From Clostridiales bacterium (GTDB lineage: Bacteria; Bacillota; Peptococcia; Peptococcales; Peptococcaceae): a stretch of 14,460 bases of DNA. Shown in pieces: positions 6,301 to 13,635 of the stretch. Numbering within the stretch: the first letter of the stretch is position 1; every line of letters starts with the position of its first letter. The position numbers were made by a program, and so were the translations under genes. Where the stretch lies: positions 1 through 14,460 of the forward strand of contig QAKL01000136.1 of the NCBI GenBank assembly GCA_003343815.1, read 5' to 3'. Below the pieces are notes generated by a model that was not told the DNA's origin, ran no database searches, and saw only the letters and a program-made list of their open reading frames with translations.

Positions 6301-8196
6301 TCAGTCCTCTAAAAGCATGGAAAAGAAGCGATCAATAAATGCGTCGTAATTCTCGCAGCGCTCTAGTTCAGCAACGTTTGCTGCGTCAGATACGACTTCG
6401 ATCAGCAGATCCATGATCCGGCTGAAGGTCCTGCGCTCTTTTGAATTTGTGCCGATTAAAATCACAAGCTGGACCTTCTTTGCACTGTGCCCCCATAAAA
6501 TGGGCGGATCGCAGATTGCAACGGATAAAAAGCTCTTTAAGGTTGAAAAAGAAAGTGCATGCGGCATTGCAACGGTGCCAAAGGCTGTGTCAGCCATGGT
6601 TTCTCGGAGCAGGACGCGCTGCGTAAAATCTTCTGTTGCATATTGCTGGTCAATGACCTGTGCGCACATTTGACGAATCAGCGCGTGGCTGTCAGACTGC
6701 GTGCTGCGCAGGAAAAAGTCACGGTTAAAGTAAGAAAGAAATGTTTTTGAGACCAGATCGCGTTCCTTTTTCTGGCGGATTTTTTTGATTTGTGTTTGAA
6801 TCGCAGCGAAGTCCTGCTTCTGTGGAAATGGATGGATCAGTACGCAAGGCTCCGGCAGGGGAGCGTCAACAGTTGAGATCAGCAGATCGGCGTGATAAAC
6901 GCTTGGCAGGTAATCACTGATGGATACGGTATGCTTAATGAAAAGATCTTCACTAAAGCGCTGAGCCACGACCTCCGCCGTTTTTCGGAAAAAGTCATAA
7001 TAGCTCTCATAGATAAAAACGGCAGAGATCCTGTTTTTACTATAGTCATAAACACAGCTGCAGATGTGGAACGCGATACAGGTCACCTCATCGTCTGAGA
7101 TCTTTGCACCGTAGTTTTTGCTTAGGATCTGGGCAATGAACACGGAGATATCATGTGCGATCGGATAGGCGACCTTTAGACTATCGTCCAGAAACCGGCG
7201 GGTAAAGAAACCACCCTGCTGGCGAGTGAAAATATTTCGGATGTGCAGCGTGAAACGCACATAAAAATCTCCGTCAAAGCACTCGATGTGATAGAACTGC
7301 TTGACCTGGTCCATGATCTCTCTTGTAATGGCGCAGTATTTCTCCTCGACAAATTCATTTAGATTGTCAGGTGAGATCTTGGTGTAATCGAGAAGGCTGA
7401 CCTGCTGGATCAAAACCTCTCGCAGGGCCTGTGTTTCTGCCTCAGAAAGGGACAGAGAAAAATGAAGCGACATATAAGCAGCGAGCGCAGTCACAGCCAG
7501 GTCGATTCGGTTAAAGGCATCCGGCATCAGCTGGCCGCTGGCTTCAACTTGAAAACCAGCGCAAATGCGTTCTGCGGAAACAGCCAGGTACAGCGCGATA
7601 TTGCCCAATGAATAGTCGTTGGCAAAGATCCCTTGTTCCAGCAATTTTTCCCGTACAGCCTGTCGCAAGGAGATCTCCTTTGCGGCATCCTGTGGAAAGA
7701 AGCTGGTCCGGTTTGCGAGGTATTCATTCCGCTGCTCTGCATAGCAGTAATTGCATAGAAGCCTCCGCTTGTTTTTTTCGGCACCAGATATCCATACCAG
7801 GTCACGTTCTCTGACGATTTCCAATGCGTATTCTCGGAGAACGCGGCGAAGCTTCTGAAGATCTGCTTCCATAGTGGGGACGGAAACATAGAATTGCTCG
7901 CTGAATGTAAAGATGTCTTCGGGTTCTGAGGAGAACAGAAGTACAAGTAAGAGGCGCTTCAGACGGGATTCCGGGTTGTCCTCAGCATCGAGCAGCATCC
8001 GGAAACTTGGATTCATGTCAAGCAGCCGGTATCCCTTTTCGGAAGAACTGATCAGGCAACCGGAGGTATTCGCCGCAGAAACGTAATTTCGAATCTGACG
8101 GGTTGAGACGCCGAATTGCGCTGAAAGACGTTCTCCGCGAACCCAAGCTCCATCGCGCTGCAGATAACGAACCATCTGGATCACCTTTTTATTCAT
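6301..8196 (-). CDS. LicR/BglG-type PRD transcriptional activator with EIIA-like domain
   Basis: A 631-residue DNA-binding regulator controlled by PTS phosphorylation. In order: an N-terminal winged HTH (about 1-60, V-S-T-R-Q-I-R-N), a second Mga-like HTH (about 75-140), PRD1 (about 180-280), PRD2 (about 290-390, with His318 and His377 in the expected places), a degenerate IIB-like segment (about 390-475, without its Cys), and a C-terminal EIIA-fructose/mannitol-type domain (490-630) with A-M-P-H-A (His546). PRD1 appears to have Tyr where the first conserved His is expected (N-I-A-L-Y-L). There is no RNA-binding CAT domain, so it should act as a transcription activator rather than an antiterminator. 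The Met at 8196 is chosen over a GTG at 8226 because GAGGAG lies 8-9 nt upstream. By analogy with LicR it probably activates the PTS operon downstream. Confidence 0.92.
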   Translation of the reverse strand: MNKKVIQMVRYLQRDGAWVRGERLSAQFGVSTRQIRNYVSAANTSGCLISSSEKGYRLLDMNPSFRMLLDAEDNPESRLKRLLLVLLFSSEPEDIFTFSEQFYVSVPTMEADLQKLRRVLREYALEIVRERDLVWISGAEKNKRRLLCNYCYAEQRNEYLANRTSFFPQDAAKEISLRQAVREKLLEQGIFANDYSLGNIALYLAVSAERICAGFQVEASGQLMPDAFNRIDLAVTALAAYMSLHFSLSLSEAETQALREVLIQQVSLLDYTKISPDNLNEFVEEKYCAITREIMDQVKQFYHIECFDGDFYVRFTLHIRNIFTRQQGGFFTRRFLDDSLKVAYPIAHDISVFIAQILSKNYGAKISDDEVTCIAFHICSCVYDYSKNRISAVFIYESYYDFFRKTAEVVAQRFSEDLFIKHTVSISDYLPSVYHADLLISTVDAPLPEPCVLIHPFPQKQDFAAIQTQIKKIRQKKERDLVSKTFLSYFNRDFFLRSTQSDSHALIRQMCAQVIDQQYATEDFTQRVLLRETMADTAFGTVAMPHALSFSTLKSFLSVAICDPPILWGHSAKKVQLVILIGTNSKERRTFSRIMDLLIEVVSDAANVAELERCENYDAFIDRFFSMLLED

Positions 8197-8288
8197 CCGG
8201 ATCTCTCCTCGCTCAAAAGTTGACACTTACACGATCTCGACCGCATAGCAGCCGCTATCTCCGATGCCGTTCATCACTTTCTGCAAAT

Positions 8289-8318
8289 AGTATAGCGGGG
8301 GAGCGGGAAGAAAGTCAA
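8289..8318 (-). promoter_or_regulatory. Promoter of the PRD regulator gene
   Basis: On the minus strand there is a -35 box TTGACT (8318-8313), an 18-bp spacer and a -10 box TATACT (8294-8289). Transcription should begin near 8282 and leave a leader of about 85 nt before the ATG at 8196. The leader contains a small dyad (ATAGC-N4-GCTAT) and a 15-codon open frame. Confidence 0.75.
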
Positions 8319-8469
8319 TCGTCCTGTGCGTGATGTGCGGCAGCGCGAATGCTGCCGACGGCAGTGTGAATTTTGAAAAAATGGACGAAAAAAACAAAAA
8401 CGGCATTGATATCCTTGAGGAAATGTGATATACATGGATTATCGAGTTTTGTAAGAGTCTCATGGCATA

Positions 8470-8510
8470 GTTCCGTGGGAACAGAAGCGCAGAATTGTCG
8501 ATGATATACT
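8470..8510 (+). promoter_or_regulatory. Promoter and dyad upstream of the ATPase/GIY-YIG operon
   Basis: An extended -10 element TG-A-TATACT lies at 8502-8510, which would start transcription near 8517, about 140 nt before the ATPase ATG. No good -35 hexamer is visible. Just upstream is a perfect 13-bp dyad, GTTCC-GTG-GGAAC (8470-8482), overlapping the -35 area, where a repressor or activator could bind. The rest of the 8319-8656 interval holds no convincing gene. Confidence 0.5.
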
Positions 8511-8590
8511 TGAAGAATAGAATGGCGCTGCTCCTGTTTCAAGGGTGGCGTGCCTGTCGTCATATATCCGATAATGATGTTGTCCAGAGA

Positions 8591-8621
8591 CCTTACATTC
8601 GTGTAAGGCCTTTTTCTTTTT
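8591..8621 (+). terminator. Intrinsic terminator in the leader of the ATPase operon
   Basis: A perfect 7-bp stem CCTTACA (8591-8597) and TGTAAGG (8602-8608) is closed by a TTCG tetraloop. It is followed by CC and a T-rich tract (TTTTTCTTTTT, 8611-8621). It lies after the extended -10 promoter and only 36 bp before the ATPase start codon. It would either attenuate the operon or end a short RNA of roughly 100 nt starting near 8517. Confidence 0.8.
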
Positions 8622-8656
8622 CAGGACTCGAAATATTTTTATCGGAGGTCATATTG

Positions 8657-10396
8657 ATGACTGAGAACAAATTTGAAGTGAATTCCACCAGAACCCAGCA
8701 AGAAGAACCCGTTGCATTGATCCGTGTCGACCGTATGTATGAATCCCTACGCTACAATGATTACTCCGCTCAAAATGGGCTGGGTGAGATTGTGGACAAT
8801 TCCGTCGAAGCGAAAGCTGCACATATCGACGTGATGGTAACTGTTGGGAAGGCACGGAAGACCGGAAAGAAGAAGGCTACAGACAAGATCACAGAGATCG
8901 CGGTAGTCGACGATGGCTGTGGAATGAATAAGGGCACGCTGCACAGATGTCTGGCGCTGGGGGAATCGATCCGTGCGCATGGCGGCAAACTCGGAATTGG
9001 CCGCTTCGGCGTCGGCATGACTCTGGGCGGCATCTCCCTTGCAAGACGAATTGAGGTCTATTCCAGAACCAATGCAAACGAAGCGTTCCTCTACACCTTC
9101 ATCGACTTAGATGATATCCAGAAGGGGAATCTGATCCGCATCCCGGAGCCTGTGGTGCAGACACCGCCTGAGAACCTTGCCGGCATTCTGGAGAACAGCA
9201 GCGGTACGATCGTTATCCTGAAGGACTGCGACCGGATCGAGGGCAATGTTGATTTCTCCAACTATCTGGGGCAGACCTACCGAAAATTCATCGAACGGGG
9301 ACTGGAGATCAGGATCAATGGAGAGCGCGTTTATCTGCACGACCCAATGTATATGGCGAGTCCTACAATCTTCGATGAGCAGCGGCTCCGTACAGAAGGC
9401 GCTATCGAGCCGAAGGCAACCTCTCTTGGTGAATTCCACCTTGCCCGTGAGATCCCGGGATCGGATGGAAAAACTGCGGACGTGGTGATCCGGATGTCTC
9501 TGCTGCCGGAAGAATGGCGCTCTTCCATGGGCGCCGGCGGAAGCGTTGAAGCCAAAAAACGCAAAATCGACAGAAACGAAGGGATCTCGATCCTAAGAGC
9601 TGACCGGGAGGTCTTCTACGGGCATGTTCCCTACATCACTGGTAAAAAAGGCGAGGCACGGGCGCTGGAGATCGACCGCTGGTGGGGCTGCGAGATTTCA
9701 TTTCCTCCGGAGCTTGACCATGACTTTCAGGTCAGGTACATTAAGCGCGGAGCGGAGCCTACAGCGGATCTGCGAGACCAGATCAGAGAGGTGATCGGAG
9801 ACGTTGTTCAAACAGCACGCAAAATGGTTCAGGAGACATGGAACGTAAATAAATCCGAGGCAAGCAAGCGTGCGGGTAACTTTGGAAAAGCTGAGGAAAC
9901 AATGGCAAAAACCGGGGCGATTCTTCCTAAGAGCAGGAAAGGAAAGAACCTGACTGCGGCTGAAGACGAGCAGCAGGTCGATGCTCTGGCTGCTGCTGCT
10001 CTTGGCAAGGAAAGAGACGACCCGGAGAAAAGAAAGGAGAAAAAAGAGGAGATCCGGAAGAAGCCGTATTCTATCGAACCTGTCAGCTATCCAAAGACGA
10101 TCCTGTTCGATACGGTCCATCTGCTGAACAATACGATCATCAAGCTCAATGTCAATCATCCGTTTTACAAGACGATTCTGCAGCCGCTTTGTGGAGATTT
10201 AGAAGATATGGAAGGGAGCCAGGAACGCCAGGATATCAAAAATGCCATCCTGCTTTTGCTGTTTGCATACGCGGAGGCGGAATCCAGATCCAAATGTGAT
10301 GGCCATGATGATCTTTTTTTCGAGAATCTTCGTAATCAGTGGGGAACTGTGTTGGCCACGGCGCTGAGCGAATATGATCGTGAGGCGCGTTCGTAA
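8657..10396 (+). CDS. MORC/MutL-like GHKL (HSP90-type) ATPase, putative defence protein
   Basis: A 579-residue protein with an N-terminal GHKL ATPase. The N-box G-E-I-V-D-N-S (43-49, Glu44 and Asn48) supplies the catalytic and Mg residues. V-D-D-G-C-G-M (84-90) is the G1 box, G-I-G-R-F-G-V-G-M (113-121) the lid/G2 box, and G-T-I-V near 183 the last motif. The middle part resembles an S5-type transducer, with S-I-L-R-A-D-R-E-V (311-319) and Y-I-K-R-G (361-365) offering a candidate ATP-sensing Lys. A charged linker (about 450-470, K/E-rich) leads to a helical C-terminal domain (470-579) with N-V-N-H-P-F-Y. The frame is open from 8495, but ATG 8657 is chosen: GGAGG lies 8 nt upstream and a terminator sits in the extra stretch. 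ATPases of this class act as clamps on DNA. Prokaryotic MORC-like members are known beside restriction-modification genes; here the partner is the GIY-YIG gene that follows directly. Confidence 0.88.
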   Translation: MTENKFEVNSTRTQQEEPVALIRVDRMYESLRYNDYSAQNGLGEIVDNSVEAKAAHIDVMVTVGKARKTGKKKATDKITEIAVVDDGCGMNKGTLHRCLALGESIRAHGGKLGIGRFGVGMTLGGISLARRIEVYSRTNANEAFLYTFIDLDDIQKGNLIRIPEPVVQTPPENLAGILENSSGTIVILKDCDRIEGNVDFSNYLGQTYRKFIERGLEIRINGERVYLHDPMYMASPTIFDEQRLRTEGAIEPKATSLGEFHLAREIPGSDGKTADVVIRMSLLPEEWRSSMGAGGSVEAKKRKIDRNEGISILRADREVFYGHVPYITGKKGEARALEIDRWWGCEISFPPELDHDFQVRYIKRGAEPTADLRDQIREVIGDVVQTARKMVQETWNVNKSEASKRAGNFGKAEETMAKTGAILPKSRKGKNLTAAEDEQQVDALAAAALGKERDDPEKRKEKKEEIRKKPYSIEPVSYPKTILFDTVHLLNNTIIKLNVNHPFYKTILQPLCGDLEDMEGSQERQDIKNAILLLLFAYAEAESRSKCDGHDDLFFENLRNQWGTVLATALSEYDREARS

Positions 10397-10780
10397 ATGG
10401 AGGTGACACCTTATCGCATGACGCCGGATGTGATCCGTTCTGTCGTGCAGAAACACCGGCCGGGCGTCTATATTCTTGGAGATGATGATGACGGACGATT
10501 TACCTTCCGATATGTGGGCCGCTCGGATCATTGCCTGCAGACCCGGCTGCTGACGCACGGACTTCTTTACCACTGCCCATATTTTATTTTCTCGTACACA
10601 GACACGGCAAAGGATGCCTTTGAGCTGGAATCAAAATGGTGGCATGATTGTAAGAACAACGGAGTGCACCTCCTGAATATCATCCACCCGGACTCGCCAG
10701 CCGGTATGATGCTCTCTTGTCCCTACTGCCAGTTCAAGAGCGGGATCAGGGAACTGCTTCCTCATCGGAAGGCAAGCTGA
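10397..10780 (+). CDS. Small GIY-YIG nuclease-like protein
   Basis: A 127-residue protein that I read as a GIY-YIG endonuclease domain. P-G-V-Y-I-L (22-27) is the first motif, R-Y-V-G-R-S (38-43) the second. Arg50 (L-Q-T-R-L) matches the conserved Arg, and F-E-L-E-S (75-79) offers the metal-binding Glu. The C-terminus adds C-P-Y-C (108-111), a possible half zinc site. GIY-YIG domains cut one DNA strand per active site. The ATG directly follows the ATPase stop (TAA-ATG), so the two are probably translationally coupled. A second candidate start, Met8 at 10418, has a full GGAGGTGA site, although its 14-nt spacing is long. The pair ends at a strong hairpin. Nuclease activity and the link to the ATPase are inferences from motifs and gene order. 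Confidence 0.75.
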   Translation: MEVTPYRMTPDVIRSVVQKHRPGVYILGDDDDGRFTFRYVGRSDHCLQTRLLTHGLLYHCPYFIFSYTDTAKDAFELESKWWHDCKNNGVHLLNIIHPDSPAGMMLSCPYCQFKSGIRELLPHRKAS

Positions 10781-10800
10781 CCCGACAACTCTATAAGCAA

Positions 10801-10834
10801 AAGCGCGGCTGAAACACATGGTTTCAGCCGCGCT
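10801..10834 (-). terminator. Shared hairpin terminator between converging genes
   Basis: A perfect 14-bp stem, AGCGCGGCTGAAAC (10802-10815) and GTTTCAGCCGCGCT (10821-10834), has a 5-nt loop. On the minus strand it is followed by TTTTG, fitting termination of the DUF262 gene 10 bp after its stop. On the plus strand there is no T-run, but the stem may still end the GIY-YIG transcript. Confidence 0.85.
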
Positions 10835-10844
10835 CAAACTGTCC

Positions 10845-13094
10845 TTAGGGGAGAAGAATATTGATATGGTGCTTGATTTTCTGCGCGATCGCAGCATGCC
10901 TGTTTATAAGAATGGCCTTTCGCATATCGTCAGTTGCTGCGGCGTCAATATTTGCCCCGACAAAACCTACAGCGTTCAAACCTGCACTTGTTGGGATCAT
11001 TTGCGTGTATTCTGCAAGAGATTTATTAGAGATACTGTGATTTGCGTGATCTGTGATATACATGAAATTCAGGGGAGAATTCAGATAGTGTTTCTTATCA
11101 TTGCGGATCGATTTTGTTGAACTCAGGATGCTCCCTGTGGAACCTAACGGGATCACATGATGGACCTGCAGCGTTGCCGCATACTCGGAAAAGACGGTGA
11201 GCTGTACGGTGTGTCCGGCTGCATCAAGACTCAGATCTTCATAGCCCTCGGCAAGGAAATATTGGCAGATCGTATTGCCCAATACAGTCTTGGGATACTC
11301 ATCATTCGCTGCACCGGACAGCATTAAGAAATCAACGTCAGAAAACCCTTTTACGCCCATAATATCATCTTTGCGCGTTGCAATCCACGTCGTATCCGGT
11401 GCGTCTCCGGCGACAATCGCGTCTGTGTTTGCAATCAATCGGTTCAGATCATTGATCATCACCTGGTTCTGGTCTTTATCGTATGCACCGGAAAAAATGC
11501 TTGACCAATACCAGGCTTCCAGCAAATCAAAGACCGCGCTGCTGTTTTCACCGGTATAGCATGCGTCCCGGTCCAAAATATAGCCTACAATAGGAACCAT
11601 CAATGTGTAATTGACTTCTTTCAATGTCCGGATTCCGCAGCGGGCCTGGAAGAAGAAACAGGCGCGATCGATTGCCTGACAACAACGTTCACAGGTTGAA
11701 TCGATCTGCTTCGCCGTTAAACTAAGCTTTCGCTGCCGCTTGAGATGCTCTACGGTATAGCAGCCGCGGCAGCCGTTGTAGCAAATAAGCGAGAGGATAT
11801 TCAAGAAAGTTTCTAAATAGACCTTTGGAAATTCATTCTTGTCGCTATTATAGCACTGCATACTCTCGGATGCATGATAATTACCTTGGGCGGAAACCGC
11901 CTGAAATGCTTTTTTTACTGCGGCAGAAGAAATATTGGCGGCCGGATATCCGGAGCCGGAAGAAACACACTTCTCCAGCCGCTGATAAAAAGGTTCCGGA
12001 GTAGCTTGGGCGACACGCGCCATGATCAGATCGAAAATATCAAGACTTACACCACCGCGGTTCAGGTTCTCGTAAATATCGATCGCTCGTGCGCGTTGAG
12101 ACTCTTCCAGAGAAATTTGACTCAAATTGATTTGGCTGATGCAGGATTTCAAGTACGAAAACATCTTGGATGCCCATGTATTTGCCTGGATCTCAAGCAC
12201 CTTTGTAAATTCTTTTGAAACACTGGTGCTGGAGTCTTCAAAGCATGCGGGCTCAAAATAACCATTATAAAGATCCTTATCGAGGTTATTCGTGATGTAC
12301 GTTCGTGCGTTATTGATCTGTCCAGCGTTGAGCATTTCGTTCAAGGTCAATTGTTTTGCCGTTGATACGCTTTTGGCGATCGATACAATAATATTGTTCA
12401 GTGTCGTATGATTCAGGCTGATTGTCTCGTTTTCTACAAGCAGATATAGCGGGATATAGGACCACCCGTCCTCAACACTTGGGCAATACGTTTCGAGTTC
12501 ACTCAGCATTCTGGGAATGGGTCTGCTGTACGGATTATAGCACTTCCCATTATCTCTCTTAACATTGAAGGGGACTACCCGAATAAACGGCAGGATGTCC
12601 TGCGTTAGAAATTCGGGCTCATCGGAATCCGGAGTCCGCATAGGAAACGATAGGCTATGTAGACCAAATAGATCCGGAAAAGCGTCGTTCCCATATTTCG
12701 GAACTGCAAGATAGAATCGACGCTTCAGCGCGCTCGGAGCAATCAGATTGTTGCTTTGTGGCGTTAATTGGAAAATCGCGTCGGAAAAGACATTGGCGAG
12801 CACGGTCATCCGTTGCTGGCCATCCAATAAAAACTCTACAGCCCCACTTGGCAGCTGCTCGGACGGGATGGGATCCTTTGCGCCTAAAGGCTTGCACGAA
12901 TAATCGTGCGCGTCTTTTGATTTTAAGAGCAGAATACTGCCGATCGGCATTTTGGTCAGGACAGAGGCAACTAGTTTATGCTGCATTTCTTCTTCTTTCC
13001 AAACGAACTGCCTCTGAAAGTCTGGAAGGAGGATCTCATTCTTTTTAATCTTATTTATGGTGACCTCTAAGCTCTCTCTATTGGGCTGTAGCAT
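10845..13094 (-). CDS. DUF262 + HNH (DUF1524-like) protein, type IV restriction-like
   Basis: A 749-residue protein with the architecture of GmrSD, SspE and BrxU. The N-terminal ParB-like DUF262 domain shows L-L-P-D-F-Q-R-Q-F-V-W (22-32) and the nucleotide-handling D-G-Q-Q-R (91-95). A second typical DUF262 stretch, I-Y-E-N-L-N-R-G-G-V (340-349), follows. A Cys-rich segment at 438-486 (C438, C442, C445, C468, C471, C472, C479, C486) may bind zinc. The C-terminus holds a His-Me/HNH nuclease: H-H-V-I-P (645-649), then N-S-P-L-N (672-676) and N-H-S-I-S-N-K-S-L-A-E-Y, close to the DUF1524 pattern. The frame extends to 13169, but ATG 13094 has AAGGAG upstream and a good promoter. Relatives cut modified or foreign DNA under NTP control. 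No phosphorothioation or methylation genes are nearby, so its trigger is unknown. Confidence 0.9.
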   Translation of the reverse strand: MLQPNRESLEVTINKIKKNEILLPDFQRQFVWKEEEMQHKLVASVLTKMPIGSILLLKSKDAHDYSCKPLGAKDPIPSEQLPSGAVEFLLDGQQRMTVLANVFSDAIFQLTPQSNNLIAPSALKRRFYLAVPKYGNDAFPDLFGLHSLSFPMRTPDSDEPEFLTQDILPFIRVVPFNVKRDNGKCYNPYSRPIPRMLSELETYCPSVEDGWSYIPLYLLVENETISLNHTTLNNIIVSIAKSVSTAKQLTLNEMLNAGQINNARTYITNNLDKDLYNGYFEPACFEDSSTSVSKEFTKVLEIQANTWASKMFSYLKSCISQINLSQISLEESQRARAIDIYENLNRGGVSLDIFDLIMARVAQATPEPFYQRLEKCVSSGSGYPAANISSAAVKKAFQAVSAQGNYHASESMQCYNSDKNEFPKVYLETFLNILSLICYNGCRGCYTVEHLKRQRKLSLTAKQIDSTCERCCQAIDRACFFFQARCGIRTLKEVNYTLMVPIVGYILDRDACYTGENSSAVFDLLEAWYWSSIFSGAYDKDQNQVMINDLNRLIANTDAIVAGDAPDTTWIATRKDDIMGVKGFSDVDFLMLSGAANDEYPKTVLGNTICQYFLAEGYEDLSLDAAGHTVQLTVFSEYAATLQVHHVIPLGSTGSILSSTKSIRNDKKHYLNSPLNFMYITDHANHSISNKSLAEYTQMIPTSAGLNAVGFVGANIDAAATDDMRKAILINRHAAIAQKIKHHINILLP

Positions 13095-13157
13095 GGATGT
13101 CTCCTTTCGATCCCTTGTTTCGCATTTCTGATCGGACAAAACTCGATTCCATTTTTT

Positions 13158-13186
13158 ATTATAGTGCAAAATATCAATAATTACAA
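13158..13186 (-). promoter_or_regulatory. Promoter of the DUF262-HNH gene
   Basis: On the minus strand: -35 TTGTAA (13186-13181), a 17-bp spacer, and a consensus -10 TATAAT (13163-13158). Transcription would start near 13151, giving a leader of about 57 nt. The surrounding sequence is AT-rich compared with its flanks. Confidence 0.75.
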
Positions 13187-13449
13187 CATAATATCTGCTC
13201 GGTATGGTCAGCTAGTGTAACGACGATGACACCGACGACCGCTTCGACCCATCCTGCGTCAGTGCGGCCTGTTCTGAATATCGTCCTGTGTGTGATCTGC
13301 ATCCCACCGCAGTGCCTTTTGTACGGACCCCGTTTTTTCTGGAATTCCCGCCGCGAATTGGCATTCATAATGGGCGCGGAGGCGGAAAAACTACGGGTGA
13401 AGGAAATCGAGAGATGATTTCCCGAAAACAAACAAGGAGATGCAACAAC
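13187..13449. other. Intergenic stretch without a convincing gene
   Basis: Between the DUF262 promoter and the SASP-like gene I see no recognisable gene. Open frames of 63 (plus) and 163 (minus) codons cross it, but neither has a good ribosome site or a recognisable product. A 7-bp inverted repeat, GGAAATC-N7-GATTTCC, lies at 13402-13422 just before the SASP-like ribosome site. This stretch may hold the junction between the defence cargo and the mobile-element backbone, or a decayed gene. Confidence 0.4.
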
Positions 13450-13554
13450 ATGACGAACCGTAATTCTTCCAACATCAACGTCCCGGAAGCCCGCGACGCA
13501 ATGGACAAGTTCAAGATGGAAGCCGCCTCTGAGGTAGGCGCTCCAAAACAATAA
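13450..13554 (+). CDS. Truncated alpha/beta-type small acid-soluble spore protein-like peptide
   Basis: A 34-residue open frame with a good AAGGAGA site (13434-13440) 9 nt before the ATG. It matches the N-terminal half of alpha/beta SASPs: V-P-E-A-R-D-A-M (11-18) and then K-F-K-M-E-A-A-S-E-V-G (20-30). The latter aligns with the conserved region that contains the germination-protease cleavage site. Full SASPs are about 60-75 residues and go on to a second DNA-binding segment with a G-S-V-G-G motif, which is absent because the frame stops after A-P-K-Q. A strong terminator follows 27 bp later, so the shortness looks like the natural end of the transcription unit rather than a sequencing slip. 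In spores, SASPs coat and protect DNA; whether this half-protein can do so is doubtful. Confidence 0.7.
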   Translation: MTNRNSSNINVPEARDAMDKFKMEAASEVGAPKQ

Positions 13555-13581
13555 ACAAAGAAAAACCAACTTCCTACATAT

Positions 13582-13616
13582 AAAAACGCTAATTTTCTTG
13601 AAAATTAGCGTTTTTT
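13582..13616 (+). terminator. Intrinsic terminator after the SASP-like gene
   Basis: A perfect 15-bp stem, AAAAACGCTAATTTT (13582-13596) and AAAATTAGCGTTTTT (13601-13615), has a 4-nt loop, CTTG, and ends in a run of Ts. The A-rich left arm makes it able to act on both strands. It insulates the replication gene from upstream transcription. Confidence 0.92.
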
Positions 13617-13635
13617 GTGTACTAATTTCGGAATG

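Noticed and set aside
8333..8428. 31-codon open frame on the plus strand in the regulator/ATPase gap
   Set aside because: Its composition is protein-like (Lys/Glu/Asp-rich end), but it has no ribosome site, no recognisable family and overlaps no promoter suited to it.
8495..8656. Upstream extension of the ATPase frame by 54 codons
   Set aside because: The stretch contains an intrinsic terminator and an extended -10 element, while ATG 8657 has a well-placed GGAGG.
13226..13417. 63-codon open frame on the plus strand before the SASP-like gene
   Set aside because: No ribosome site or family resemblance. It could be a decayed remnant, so the stretch is reported as an intergenic region instead.
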